Assembly: GCA_012729765.1 (NCBI GenBank)
Contig: JAAYCM010000088.1
Span: forward strand, 62,001 to 126,000
Direction of reading: 5' to 3'
Length of the DNA stretch: 64,000 nucleotides
Source: Chloroflexota bacterium
GTDB taxonomy: Bacteria; Chloroflexota; Anaerolineae; Aggregatilineales; Aggregatilineaceae
Positions 1-8,337 of the stretch are shown here, one piece after another. A program made the translations under genes and the position numbers. Numbering within the stretch: the first letter of the stretch is position 1; each line of letters opens with the position of its first letter. The notes beneath the pieces were generated by a model. It made no database searches, was not told where the DNA came from, and worked only from the letters and a program-made list of their open reading frames with translations.

Positions 1-4
1 CATA

Positions 5-1675
5 ATGGGGGTGGGACTGGATGACGACGCAGGGAAGGTGCAACCGATGGGTTACGAACCACAACGCCAGCCGGACGAAGAGCCAGAGTGGTCTGACGAG
101 GAAGGGCGAAGCGAAGCAGCTCAGCCGCAAGATGAGCCGCAGCTTACGTCCAGCCAGTTGAGTGGGCGCACGCTGGCGGGTCGCTACCGGTTTGACGAGC
201 AGGTGGGCGAGGGCACGTTCGCGCGCGTGTTCCGCGTGTACGATCTGAACCGGCGCGTGTATCTGGCGGCGAAGGTGCTGCGCAGCGATATCGCGCAGGA
301 ACCGGCCCTGCTCGAACGTTTCCGGCGTGAGGCGACGGTGCTGGCGCGGCTGCAGCATCCCCACATCGTGCGCTATTACGACATCGTCGAGGCGCAGGGC
401 ATTGTGTTCATCCTGACGGATTACATCGCCGGGCGCACCCTGCAAGATGTGATGCGCGACCGCGCCGAGCCGCTGTCCCCGCTGGAGTCGCTGGAATACC
501 TGACCCCGCTGGCGGCGGCGCTGCATTACGCCCACCAGGAAGGGATCGTGCACCGCGACCTGAAACCGGCCAATATCCTGCTGGATGACCGCGATCACCT
601 GTACATTACGGACTTCGGCATCGCGCGCATCCTCAGCGACGCCAGCTCGCTCACGGTCGATATGAGCGTGGGGACGCCGCACTTCATGTCGCCCGAACAG
701 ATTCTCGCCGGGCATGTGACGGCCACGACCGATATTTATGCGCTGGGCGTGATGCTCTACCAGATATACACCGGGCGGCTGCCGTTCCGGGGCGAGTCCG
801 AAGGGGCGCAGGGCACGACCAGCGCGATTCGCGTCGCCTACGAGCATCTGCATGTCCCGCCGGATCCGCCCCGCCAGGTCAACCCGGCGCTCAGCGCGGC
901 GGTCGAGCGCGTGATTCTGCGCTGCCTGGAGAAGGACCCATCGCAGCGCTTCCAATCGGTGAGCGAGGTCTACGACGCGCTAACTGAGGCCATCGGCACG
1001 CCGTCTGTCTCGCTGGAGTCGGAGCAGCTCGCGGGTCCGGCGCGGCGGGCGATGCCCGAACCGGAACCTGAACCGGAGTCCGTGATCGAGCCGGTGGCGG
1101 AGCCGGTTCCCACCTGGGCCACACCCGACTGGGCCGATAAGCCCAAGCGCAAGCCGAAGCCCCCGCCCCAGCAGCCCCAACGCGAGCCGCAGAGCGAGAA
1201 GGAGCGCGAGAAACAAAAAGAGGGTGAGGAGAAGGAGCGCGAAAAGCAGCAGGATAGCGACGAGAAGGTTCGAGAGAAGGGGCCGGGCTGGGAGAAGCAG
1301 CCGATGTTCGGGGGCGCGGAAAAGGGGGAATTTTGGGGCGATATCGCGCCGTCCGACCGCCTGAGCCAGTTTACGTGGGGCGGGGTGCTGCTGTGGGCCG
1401 GGATCGTGTTTCTGCTGAATACCAGCGGCGCGACGAGCGGCGTGGTGAGCAATCCCATCGCCTGGATTCTGTCTGGGGCGGGAGCGCTGCTGCTGGGCGA
1501 AGTCGGCGTGCGGCTGGCGATCCCGGAATACCGCGCGCGGCCCGGCCTGCGGCTGGTGCTGGGCATCGTGCTGTTGATGGCCGGGCTGGGCATGGGCTTC
1601 GGCCTGACGTCGTTCTGGCCGCTGATCCTGATCGCGATCGGGCTGGGGATGCTGGCCAATCGGCTGTTTGGCTGA
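5..1675 (+). CDS. Membrane Ser/Thr protein kinase (Hanks type)
   Basis: Phosphorylates Ser/Thr residues of unknown targets. The kinase domain spans about residues 61-330: glycine loop GEGTFARV (68-75), catalytic Lys90, HRDLKPAN (183-190) and DFG (203-205). The activation segment ends in SPE rather than APE. A strongly charged Glu/Lys/Arg/Pro linker (about 350-440) leads to a C-terminal membrane part with roughly four hydrophobic segments. The usual single membrane span with an external sensor domain is absent, so the kinase is probably a cytoplasmic domain on a small multi-span anchor that may sense the membrane itself (inference). The first 60 residues are acidic and likely disordered. Only four bases lie upstream of the chosen ATG, so the start is uncertain; Met15 is an alternative. 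The gene ends just before a dispersed repeat. Confidence 0.88.
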   Translation: MGVGLDDDAGKVQPMGYEPQRQPDEEPEWSDEEGRSEAAQPQDEPQLTSSQLSGRTLAGRYRFDEQVGEGTFARVFRVYDLNRRVYLAAKVLRSDIAQEPALLERFRREATVLARLQHPHIVRYYDIVEAQGIVFILTDYIAGRTLQDVMRDRAEPLSPLESLEYLTPLAAALHYAHQEGIVHRDLKPANILLDDRDHLYITDFGIARILSDASSLTVDMSVGTPHFMSPEQILAGHVTATTDIYALGVMLYQIYTGRLPFRGESEGAQGTTSAIRVAYEHLHVPPDPPRQVNPALSAAVERVILRCLEKDPSQRFQSVSEVYDALTEAIGTPSVSLESEQLAGPARRAMPEPEPEPESVIEPVAEPVPTWATPDWADKPKRKPKPPPQQPQREPQSEKEREKQKEGEEKEREKQQDSDEKVREKGPGWEKQPMFGGAEKGEFWGDIAPSDRLSQFTWGGVLLWAGIVFLLNTSGATSGVVSNPIAWILSGAGALLLGEVGVRLAIPEYRARPGLRLVLGIVLLMAGLGMGFGLTSFWPLILIAIGLGMLANRLFG

Positions 1676-1680
1676 GCGAC

Positions 1681-1862
1681 GCCAGAGGTGTTATGTGTTT
1701 TCACCCCCCATCCCCCGGCCCCTTCCCCCACGCTGGCGCGGAGGGAAGGGGAGCACGGCGGCAGCTAGCAAGTCCTTCCCACCTGGGGGAAGGATTTAGG
1801 ATGGGGGGTAGGTGTGGCTTCGCTTCGTTCAGCCTTCCAGAGCGCGCATAACCTGCTCTAGC
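1681..1862. repeat. Dispersed MITE-like element, copy 1
   Basis: About 182 bp that recurs at 47791-47970 with nearly the same length and order of blocks. Shared blocks include CCCCCCATCCCCCGGCCCCT, GGGGAGCACGG, AAGTCCTTCCC and GGGGGAAGGATTTAGGATGG. The ends are imperfect inverted repeats (AGAGGTGTTATG near 1684, CATAACCTGCTCT at 1847-1859). Inside, CCCCCCATCC (1704-1713) pairs with GGATGGGGGG (1799-1808), and TCCTTCCC (1773-1780) with GGGAAGGA (1787-1794), so a transcript would fold into nested hairpins. No protein is encoded. The right end contains the TAG stop of the GH3-family gene on the minus strand. Confidence 0.8.
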
Positions 1863-3000
1863 GCGGGCGCAGGTCGAACTCAATCGCGCGGCGCAGCCAG
1901 TAGGCGGCGCGGGTCCATTTGCGGTCGCGCCCGATGCACAGGAAGTGCGGCGGCTCGAAGGCGCGGATCGTGTCCAGAATCTTGTAGCGCGGCAGGACCG
2001 GCGTGCTGACGACCAAACTGCCGGTTTCGCCGGGCTTCATCTCGTGCAGCAGCTTGATCCCGCCCGGAGTCTCGACCTCGAAGAAGTACAGGTCATAGTT
2101 GGGGACCCAGTAGCGGCGCTCGTCGCGCTGCTGGCCGAACATGCCCTCGGTCGCGCCGTAAATCTCCATCAGCCCGGCCTGCTGCCCATAGAACGCCAGC
2201 AGCCGCGAGCGGTAGGTGGAGTTGATGCCGGGGCTGCTGCCGAGTGTCAGGACGCCGAATTTCCACACGTCCTTCGGGTAGACGCCGTGATTTTTGCGCA
2301 GCCAGCGCCCAAACTTGAGCATGACCTGGGCCGCGCCGCCGAGAATGGTGATGTTCTTGTCGTGGGCGCGCTCATACGCCAGCCGGAAGCGCGCTTCCCA
2401 GTCCGATTTGCTGATGTCGCCGCCGAGCGCGTCGATCTCTTCCTGCTTGGGGATGGATGGAACCGGCGTGCGCGCGGCCACGTGCTTGACATAAATCCCC
2501 GTCGCGTAGCCGTATTCGATGGTCCGGCCCTCGACTTCCATGCTGCCGACCACGCTCGGAAAGCTGAGGTTGAGATTCGCGCCCTGCAAAATTTCCCAAC
2601 GCTTGCTGGTAAGCACGTACTGGATCACAGCGCGCGCGGCGTTGTGGCGCTGTTCCAGATCGCGCGGGGTCATGGGGATATACTTGCTCGATCCGGTCGT
2701 GCCGCGCGTCATGGCCCAGCCCAGCGGCTCGGCTTCGAGCAGGGCGTGGGTATCGCCCGCCATCACGCGGCGCAGGATCGGCAGATAATCGGCGTAGGTC
2801 TGGACGGGAAAGGCGGCGCGATAGTCGGCCAGCGATCCGACGCGCTCGGCCCCGTGCTGCTGGCCATATTCCGTTTTGGCGTAGATACCGAGAAGCTGCT
2901 GCAAGACCTTTTCCTGCACGGCGGGGGGATCGGCCAGTGCGTCGTGCCAGGGCTGGACGAACGCCTGCAAAATGGGGGCGATGGGGTTGTCTTCGCTCAT
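1858..3000 (-). CDS. GH3 family (auxin-responsive promoter-like) protein
   Basis: Member of the GH3 branch of the acyl-adenylate/thioester-forming superfamily. Plant members join amino acids to acyl acids such as auxin and jasmonate; the substrates of bacterial members are mostly unknown. Visible signs are the nucleotide-binding motif TRGTTGSSKYIPMT and the later segment IYGATEGMFGQQ, both typical of the family. At 380 residues it is shorter than plant GH3 proteins (about 600), and the C-terminal lid domain after RYKILDTIRAF is nearly absent. The stop codon lies inside the end of the dispersed repeat, so the C terminus may have been cut or rewritten by the insertion, or this may be a natural short form. 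The start was chosen for the GAGGAT ribosome site 9 nt upstream; the open frame extends 15 codons further. Confidence 0.8.
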   Translation of the reverse strand: MSEDNPIAPILQAFVQPWHDALADPPAVQEKVLQQLLGIYAKTEYGQQHGAERVGSLADYRAAFPVQTYADYLPILRRVMAGDTHALLEAEPLGWAMTRGTTGSSKYIPMTPRDLEQRHNAARAVIQYVLTSKRWEILQGANLNLSFPSVVGSMEVEGRTIEYGYATGIYVKHVAARTPVPSIPKQEEIDALGGDISKSDWEARFRLAYERAHDKNITILGGAAQVMLKFGRWLRKNHGVYPKDVWKFGVLTLGSSPGINSTYRSRLLAFYGQQAGLMEIYGATEGMFGQQRDERRYWVPNYDLYFFEVETPGGIKLLHEMKPGETGSLVVSTPVLPRYKILDTIRAFEPPHFLCIGRDRKWTRAAYWLRRAIEFDLRPR

Positions 3001-3094
3001 TAGAATCGATCCTCGGCGTGAGCTGGCGTGCCAGCAGGACAGCAAGCGCCGATTCTACTCAGATTGAGCGATTTGCCAACGCCAGTCGTTTGGG

Positions 3095-4753
3095 TCAGCG
3101 CGAGCGCGCAACCGGGCCGGTCAGGCGGCGGTAGTGGTCCATGTCGGCCTTGGCGAGGCGGTCGTCGCCGGGCGCGCCGCGCTGGAGATAGGCCAGGTGA
3201 CGGTTGTAGTAGGCTTCGGCGTAGTTGGGATCGAGGTGCAGGACGTAGGTAAAATCCGTGATCGCTTCGTCGAACATGCCGAGCTTGCTGTAGGCGATGC
3301 CGCGATTGTGAAAGGCATCGGCGTTAGTGGGGGTGAGCTTGATCGCCTGCTCGAAGTCGGCCAGGGCCGCGTTGAGCTGGCCCAGCTCGTAATGCGCGTT
3401 GCCCCGGTTGTAGAAGGCGAAGCTGAAGCCGGGGTCAATCTGGATGGCGCGGTTGTAGTCGTCCAGCGCTTCCTGGAGTTTCTTGATGCAGTGGAAGGTT
3501 GCGCCGCGATTGTGGTAGGCCAGGGCGCTGCCGGGCAGCATGCGGATCGCTTCGTTGTAGTCGTTGAGCGCTTTCTGGAACTGGTGCAGGGCGAAGAACA
3601 GATCGCCGCGCGCCAGCCACGCCTGACCGTCGGACGGGTCGAGGCGGATCGCCTGGTTCAGATCGTCCATTGCCAGCTCATAATTGCCAAACGCGCTGTA
3701 GATCACGCCGCGCCCGCGATACGCTTCGGGCAGCCGGTCGTTGAGCTTGAGCGCCTGGCTGTAGTCCTTGAGGGCATCCTGATCGCGGCCCAGCGCCTCG
3801 TAGGTTTTGCCGCGTGTCAGGTACACGGTGGGGTCCGCCGGGTTGAGCAGAATCGCCCGGTCCAGGTCGCTCAGCGCCTCAGCATACTGTGCCTGGGCAT
3901 AGTAGATGAAGCCGCGCATACTGTAGGCCGGGGTGCCGTCGGACTGGCGCTCGATGGCCGCCGTGTAATCTTCGAGCGCCTTGTCGGTATCGCCGAGCAG
4001 ATCGAACGTCAGGCCGCGATAGTAGTACGCCGCCGCGTGATCGGGGTCGTGGCGCAGCGCCTCGGTGAAGGCGGCCAGCGCGCGAAAGTGCTCGCCCTGG
4101 GTGCGCAGCAGCAGGCCGTGCTGAAAGTGGGCGTCGATCAGGGTTGGGTCGAGCCGGATCGCTTCGCTGAAGTCTTCCAGGGCGCGCTCGCTGTGATTGA
4201 GCTTACCATAGGCCAAACCCCGGCTGTAATAGGCCAGGGCGTTGTTGGGATCGAGGCTGAGCGCGCGGTTGTAGGCTTTGATCGCCCCGGTATAGTCGTA
4301 GGCGCGAAACGCGGCGTTGCCCTGTTCGACGGCCACGATTGCGCCGCGCGGGTCGCGCTTGCTGCTGTTGAGCAGGCTGAGGAGTTTTTTCAGCCCGGTG
4401 CCGTAATCGCCGGTGAAATCAACCGAAGGGGCGTCTTGCAGGTTGTAGTGCAGGGGGTGGCGGTCACGCCGGACGATGATGATCGGCTTGTCGTGGGTGA
4501 GGCAGTAAACCCACTCGCTCTCGACCTCGCGCTCCTTCTCGGCGCGCTGCGACCAGATCAGGATCATGTGGGTGGCGGCTTGCAGCGCCTGGTTGATCGC
4601 CTGTGTCCAGTGCACATTGGAGCCAACGTCTTGCTGATCGATCCAGGCATGCTGACCGGCATTGATCAGGTCGTTGTAGAGCTGCAGGGCAAAAGCCGCG
4701 TCTTCGTTGGCGTAGTTGATGAACAGATAAGTAGGCGATCCAGCATGATCCAT
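3095..4753 (-). CDS. TIR domain protein with 12 TPR repeats
   Basis: TIR domains act as adaptors or as NAD+-cleaving enzymes in immunity and signalling. Residues 7-130 form the TIR domain: beta-strand YLFINYANED, then WSQRAEKEREVESEW and KPIIIV. Glu80 (SEW) lines up with the catalytic glutamate of TIR NADases such as SARM1, so NAD+ hydrolysis is plausible. From about residue 145 to the end there are twelve consecutive 34-residue TPRs with clear AYYxRGxxYxxLG and ALxDYxxAIxLDP signatures. The protein is soluble with no signal peptide. Start Met was chosen at the TIR domain; the frame is open 19 codons further up. The small membrane-protein gene upstream may be co-transcribed. Whether it works in defence, cell death or ordinary signalling cannot be told from the sequence. 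Confidence 0.88.
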   Translation of the reverse strand: MDHAGSPTYLFINYANEDAAFALQLYNDLINAGQHAWIDQQDVGSNVHWTQAINQALQAATHMILIWSQRAEKEREVESEWVYCLTHDKPIIIVRRDRHPLHYNLQDAPSVDFTGDYGTGLKKLLSLLNSSKRDPRGAIVAVEQGNAAFRAYDYTGAIKAYNRALSLDPNNALAYYSRGLAYGKLNHSERALEDFSEAIRLDPTLIDAHFQHGLLLRTQGEHFRALAAFTEALRHDPDHAAAYYYRGLTFDLLGDTDKALEDYTAAIERQSDGTPAYSMRGFIYYAQAQYAEALSDLDRAILLNPADPTVYLTRGKTYEALGRDQDALKDYSQALKLNDRLPEAYRGRGVIYSAFGNYELAMDDLNQAIRLDPSDGQAWLARGDLFFALHQFQKALNDYNEAIRMLPGSALAYHNRGATFHCIKKLQEALDDYNRAIQIDPGFSFAFYNRGNAHYELGQLNAALADFEQAIKLTPTNADAFHNRGIAYSKLGMFDEAITDFTYVLHLDPNYAEAYYNRHLAYLQRGAPGDDRLAKADMDHYRRLTGPVARSR

Positions 4754-4860
4754 GGTTTGTGTCACGCTCGTGAGTGAGTGCCGGTCCCGGTGTTTCACGC
4801 GAAATCTCAATCCCGCAGCGGCCCCTGTTCAGGGTGCCGGAGCAGAGCCAATCTGGGGCA

Positions 4861-5355
4861 TTATCCTAACACAGCCGCAACGGCTGCGCCCAGTACTGAG
4901 AGCGTGGTGACGGCGACCAAGAGCACTCGATGCAGCACCAGCCGGGGAGCCCCTTGCAGCAGCAGGTTATAGTGAAGGACCGCCACGTTGCCATCGGCAT
5001 CGACACAGATCTGCTGCGGGGATTCGGTGGCATAACGCGCGCTGCGGCTGGGCACGATGACGGCGACGGCAAGCTGCTCGTCGTGCAGGTAGTTCACGCC
5101 CGACAGGGTGTATGAGCGGAACAACCGCGCTATTTGAACCGCGCGCTCCTTCTGCTCGGCGGCGGAGAGACTGCCATAGGCGCTGTGGATGATCTTGCCA
5201 GCCGGGAAGGTTTCAGTGATCGGTGAGACGGGCGTGAAGGGCTCGATATCGAAGGGCAGGTGCTGGCGGCGGAGATGGCGCTCTCCCAGCAGGCGCTCGC
5301 GCGCCAGAAGCGCACTGCCTTTGCGCGGAGCGGCGAACTGATTCAGACTGAACAT
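4861..5355 (-). CDS. Hypothetical protein with one C-terminal membrane span
   Basis: No family recognised. The protein has 164 residues: a basic N-terminal half rich in Arg and Leu, a middle part with alternating hydrophobic residues (beta-like, around LAVAVIVPSRSARYAT), and a hydrophobic C-terminal tail of about 25 residues (VLLVAVTTLSVLGAAVAAVLG). The layout suggests a tail-anchored membrane protein. GGGGGAAAT sits directly before the ATG as ribosome site. It lies upstream of the TIR-TPR gene on the same strand with a gap of 50-107 bp depending on that gene's start, so a functional link is possible but unproven. Confidence 0.65.
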   Translation of the reverse strand: MFSLNQFAAPRKGSALLARERLLGERHLRRQHLPFDIEPFTPVSPITETFPAGKIIHSAYGSLSAAEQKERAVQIARLFRSYTLSGVNYLHDEQLAVAVIVPSRSARYATESPQQICVDADGNVAVLHYNLLLQGAPRLVLHRVLLVAVTTLSVLGAAVAAVLG

Positions 5356-5441
5356 ATTTCCCCCTGGATGGACGATACTAAGTGGTTGAGTTTGTAAGGA
5401 ATTAATAGCAAAATGTAAATCTTCGGTTGTGCATAAGAATG

Positions 5442-5474
5442 GTTGCCAGCCGTTCTATAAGCGCGGCTGGCAAC
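5442..5474. repeat. 11-bp perfect inverted repeat
   Basis: GTTGCCAGCCG (5442-5452) and CGGCTGGCAAC (5464-5474) form a strong stem with an 11-nt loop, TTCTATAAGCG. It lies about 87 bp upstream of the minus-strand small membrane-protein gene and would fall in its leader if the promoter is further up. No T-run follows on either strand, so it is not a standard terminator. Confidence 0.55.
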
Positions 5475-5792
5475 ACATCCGGACATGTCGTGCACCCTTC
5501 CCCCTGGCTGGGAACACGCGGCATCGGTAATTCAATCGCTTGTAAAACAATATTAGTAGTATAGGAATTCATTTCTAACTGAATACCAACTATCTGCTAA
5601 CCATTATAGCCTCATTGTCTAAAAGTTGTCAATTTATTTCAAATTAAAGAAGTGTTCAGCGCCTGCCTCTTATACAAATCGTAATGAGACGCGACAGCAG
5701 AGATATTGCTGCTGCGGCCTGGTGAAAGGCAGTTCTCGCCTATGCCGCCCGCGAGAGCACGCCTGATGCGGTGCGATTGGCGGCGGGCCGTG

Positions 5793-5798
5793 TATAAT
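5793..5798 (+). promoter_or_regulatory. Candidate -10 box for the YjbQ-family gene
   Basis: TATAAT, 38 nt before the start codon, in an otherwise GC-rich stretch. No convincing -35 box at 16-18 nt spacing is seen, so this rests on the -10 box alone. Confidence 0.4.
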
Positions 5799-5836
5799 GA
5801 AGACGCCAAACCATTCGTCGATAACTGCGAGGGATT

Positions 5837-6244
5837 ATGCATAAAATTACCGTTACGACGATCCAGACTACCGAGCTGGTCGATATTACTCAGCGCTTAC
5901 AGTCAGTCGTCGAGGAAACCGGCATGGATGACGGTATCCTCTACCTGTTTTGCCCGCATACCACCGCCGGTTTGACGCTGAACGAGAACTGGGACCCGGA
6001 TGTGAAGCGCGACGTGCTGCTCACGCTGGATAACGATATCGCGCCGCCCGACAGCCGCCACCGTCACGGCGAGGGGAATTCGCCGGCCCATATTAAATCG
6101 TCGCTGTTTGGGGCTAATACGCTCGTGTTTGTCGAGGGCGGCAAACTGCAACTGGGGCGGTGGCAGGGTGTCTATCTGGCCGAATTCGACGGGCCGCGCC
6201 AGCGGCAGGTCTGGCTAAAGTTTCTGCACAGCGCCACAGGCTGA
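5837..6244 (+). CDS. YjbQ/UPF0047 family protein
   Basis: Small conserved protein of the UPF0047 family, sometimes annotated as secondary thiamine-phosphate synthase; E. coli YjbQ has weak activity of this kind, and the main role is unsettled. The 135-residue length is typical. Family marks are CPHTTAGLTLNEN and RHRHGEGNSPAHIKSSL, whose conserved His residues line the presumed active site, and the ending GRWQGVYLAEFDGPRQRQV. A GAGGGATT ribosome site precedes the ATG. The histidine-phosphatase gene follows after 27 bp and the DUF4139 gene after that, so the three are probably one operon. Confidence 0.92.
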   Translation: MHKITVTTIQTTELVDITQRLQSVVEETGMDDGILYLFCPHTTAGLTLNENWDPDVKRDVLLTLDNDIAPPDSRHRHGEGNSPAHIKSSLFGANTLVFVEGGKLQLGRWQGVYLAEFDGPRQRQVWLKFLHSATG

Positions 6245-6271
6245 GGCACGATCAGGATTCGAGAGAGGAGT

Positions 6272-7024
6272 ATGAGGTTGCATCTGTTGTTGATTCGTCA
6301 TGGCCAGAGTTTTGTAAACCTGGACGACTGGACCGGGGGTTATATCGACGTAGGGCTGACGCCGCTGGGCCGGCAGCAGGCGATCAGCCTGGGGGAGTGG
6401 CTGGCCCAGAACGTGCGCATCGATGCGCTGTACACGAGCACGATGGCGCGCACGCTGGAAACCGCACAGGCGATCGTTCAGGCCACGAGCGTCGCGGCGC
6501 AGACCGACGACCGGCTGCGCGAGTTCGGCAACTGTTATGCCGACGGGCTGGCAGTTCCAGCCGAATGTATGCCGGTTGTGTATGCTGACTTCTGGGGGTC
6601 GGAGCGGCCCTATGCCCAGATCAGCGACCAGGGCGAAAGCTGGATGTTGTTCCGGGTGCGCGTCGGGGCGTTTATCGAAGATGTGCTGGAACGGCACGGG
6701 CAGGGGCCGCAGGAGACGACGGTTGTGGTGGTGTGTCACGGCGGCGTGATCGATGCCTTCTTCGACTACGCCTTCAACGTGGGGCCCCACCGCCGGGTCG
6801 AAATCTGGACGCACAATACCGGGATCGTGCACTGGGAGTACATCCCGGATTCCACGCGCGAACCCTGGCGGCTGCACGCGCACGGGCTGGCCCAACATCT
6901 GATCAACTGCGAGAGCGAGTGGCTGGGATCGTCGCCCATGCTGCACGGGGCTGCCAAGATTCTGCCGCCCGCACCGCCGGAGACCGGGCCGGGCCCGGAT
7001 GGTGCGAAGGATAGCAGCGCATAG
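6272..7024 (+). CDS. Histidine phosphatase family protein
   Basis: Phosphoglycerate-mutase-like phosphatase of the histidine phosphatase superfamily. The phospho-accepting motif RHG is at residues 9-11 (LLIRHGQSFVN), followed by the typical TPLGRQQA and STMARTLETA segments. The second catalytic His is in VVCHGGVIDAFFDY. At 250 residues it is a little longer than the core fold; the last 25 residues are Pro-rich and probably disordered. The substrate is not evident: bacterial relatives act on sugar phosphates, nucleotides or cobalamin precursors. GAGAGGAG lies just before the ATG. It is probably co-transcribed with the YjbQ gene upstream and the DUF4139 gene 24 bp downstream. Confidence 0.9.
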   Translation: MRLHLLLIRHGQSFVNLDDWTGGYIDVGLTPLGRQQAISLGEWLAQNVRIDALYTSTMARTLETAQAIVQATSVAAQTDDRLREFGNCYADGLAVPAECMPVVYADFWGSERPYAQISDQGESWMLFRVRVGAFIEDVLERHGQGPQETTVVVVCHGGVIDAFFDYAFNVGPHRRVEIWTHNTGIVHWEYIPDSTREPWRLHAHGLAQHLINCESEWLGSSPMLHGAAKILPPAPPETGPGPDGAKDSSA

Positions 7025-7048
7025 ATTTGCATAGTTTTGAGGAGGCAG

Positions 7049-8257
7049 ATGGTGATCCGAAAACTGGTTGTGGGGCTGTTGATCTGCGGGGTGCTTGCCG
7101 GAGGGACCAACCTGTTTGGGCTGCAAGTGGCGTCGGCGGAGCCGGTGAGACAGGGCGGCGGCATTTTCTATGAGAGCCGCCCGGACGAAGTCGCGCTGTA
7201 TCTGAGCGATATCGCGTTCGTGCGCGATCGCGTGATTCTGCCGCTGGGTCAGGAGATACGCGTGCTGCTGCCGCCGGGTACCTATACCGACACGCTGATT
7301 CTGCGGCAGGACGGCGCGCGCGTGCGCAGCTATCGCATCACGCCGCTTGAGGCGGGCGCCTATACGTCATCGGTGTATTCGGGCCGGACGGCGTCGGTGC
7401 TGACCTGGGAGACGCCGGTCGTCACTGCCAGTGCGGCTTCGGTCGAGATCGAGCTGGAATATCTGCTGCCTGGCGCAAGCTGGACGCCGACCTATGATAT
7501 GCAGGTCGTGGACGAGGAGAACGTCGCGCTGGCCTTCTTCGCCGAGATTTGCAACAGCGCGCTGAGCCTGGACGATACACAGGTGGTCCTGGTGGCGGGA
7601 CGCGTCGATCTCTCGCAGCAGCTCGACCAGGTGCCGATGGTCACGGCCAACCAGTACGCGGTCGGCTATGAGCCGGTGGACGTGCCAGGGTTGGGAGCGG
7701 GCGCGCTGGATTTGCAGCACATCTACGCCGCCGGGCCGCTGTCGGCGGAGCCGGGCGACACGCTGTATGTCAGCCTGGCCGATGCATCGCTGAGCGCACG
7801 CCGCGAGGTAGTGTGGGACGCCGCCCGGCAGCAGGAAACGGACGTGATCTATAAGGTGCGCAACACGACCGATCTGCCGCTGGCCGAAGGCATCGTGCGC
7901 GTCTACCAGGACGATCTGTTCCAGGGAAGCGACTTCATCGAGACGACGCCGGTCGGCAGCGAGGGCAGTGTCACGATCGGCAGCCTGCCTGATGTGCGCG
8001 TGCGCCGCTCCGAAAGCCGCGAGTATCAGAATCCCCAGACGGCGGACGATCACTACCTGTACCAGGTGACGCTGGAGATCATGAACTTCAGCGAGGACGA
8101 TCTGGTGCTGCTGGTGCTCGATCAGCGGGTGCCCTACGCCTGGGACTTCGTGTTTTCGGACGAGCCGGTAGAGGGGCAGGATAACCAATTACGCTGGGAG
8201 ATCACCGTCCCGGCGGGTGAAACACGGACGATCAGCTACTCGTTCCGGGCTGATTAG
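7049..8257 (+). CDS. Secreted DUF4139 domain protein
   Basis: Exported protein with a DUF4139-type domain, as found in the MuiA (mucoidy inhibitor A) family, whose biochemical role is unknown. An N-terminal signal peptide (MVIRKLVVGLLICG, cleavage probably near ASAEP) is followed by beta-rich sequence. The DUF4139 part is marked by LEYLLPGASWTPTYDMQV, by SLDDTQVVLVAGRVDLSQQ and by the end LRWEITVPAGETRTISYSF. The coiled-coil N-terminal half of full MuiA proteins is missing, so it is a short form. The start at 7049 was chosen because GGAGG ends 3 nt before it; a TTG further up would place this site inside the gene. A bidirectional terminator follows. Confidence 0.78.
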   Translation: MVIRKLVVGLLICGVLAGGTNLFGLQVASAEPVRQGGGIFYESRPDEVALYLSDIAFVRDRVILPLGQEIRVLLPPGTYTDTLILRQDGARVRSYRITPLEAGAYTSSVYSGRTASVLTWETPVVTASAASVEIELEYLLPGASWTPTYDMQVVDEENVALAFFAEICNSALSLDDTQVVLVAGRVDLSQQLDQVPMVTANQYAVGYEPVDVPGLGAGALDLQHIYAAGPLSAEPGDTLYVSLADASLSARREVVWDAARQQETDVIYKVRNTTDLPLAEGIVRVYQDDLFQGSDFIETTPVGSEGSVTIGSLPDVRVRRSESREYQNPQTADDHYLYQVTLEIMNFSEDDLVLLVLDQRVPYAWDFVFSDEPVEGQDNQLRWEITVPAGETRTISYSFRAD

Positions 8258-8289
8258 CGGCGGGCAGAGGCCAGCCTTCTGATCATAAA

Positions 8290-8319
8290 AACGCCGGGCA
8301 GAATGGTTCGCCCGGCGTT
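8290..8319. terminator. Bidirectional intrinsic terminator
   Basis: AACGCCGGGC (8290-8299) and GCCCGGCGTT (8310-8319) form a 10-bp perfect stem with a 10-nt loop. It is followed by TGTGTTTG on the plus strand and by TTT on the minus strand. It sits between the convergent DUF4139 and kinase-TPR genes. Confidence 0.8.
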
Positions 8320-8337
8320 GTGTTTGCGGCAGGTGAT

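Larger units (their letters stand above)
5356..5836. other. Intergenic region, AT-rich
   Basis: A 481-bp region between divergent genes. The part from about 5380 to 5660 is clearly richer in A and T than the neighbours. It holds an 11-bp perfect inverted repeat (5442-5474) and a TATAAT box (5793-5798). I see no tRNA, small gene or mobile element in it. Confidence 0.6.

Noticed and set aside
3134..4777. Open frame of about 550 codons opposite the TIR-TPR gene
   Set aside because: The real strand has clear TIR and TPR motifs; the reverse frame merely mirrors the TPR repeats.
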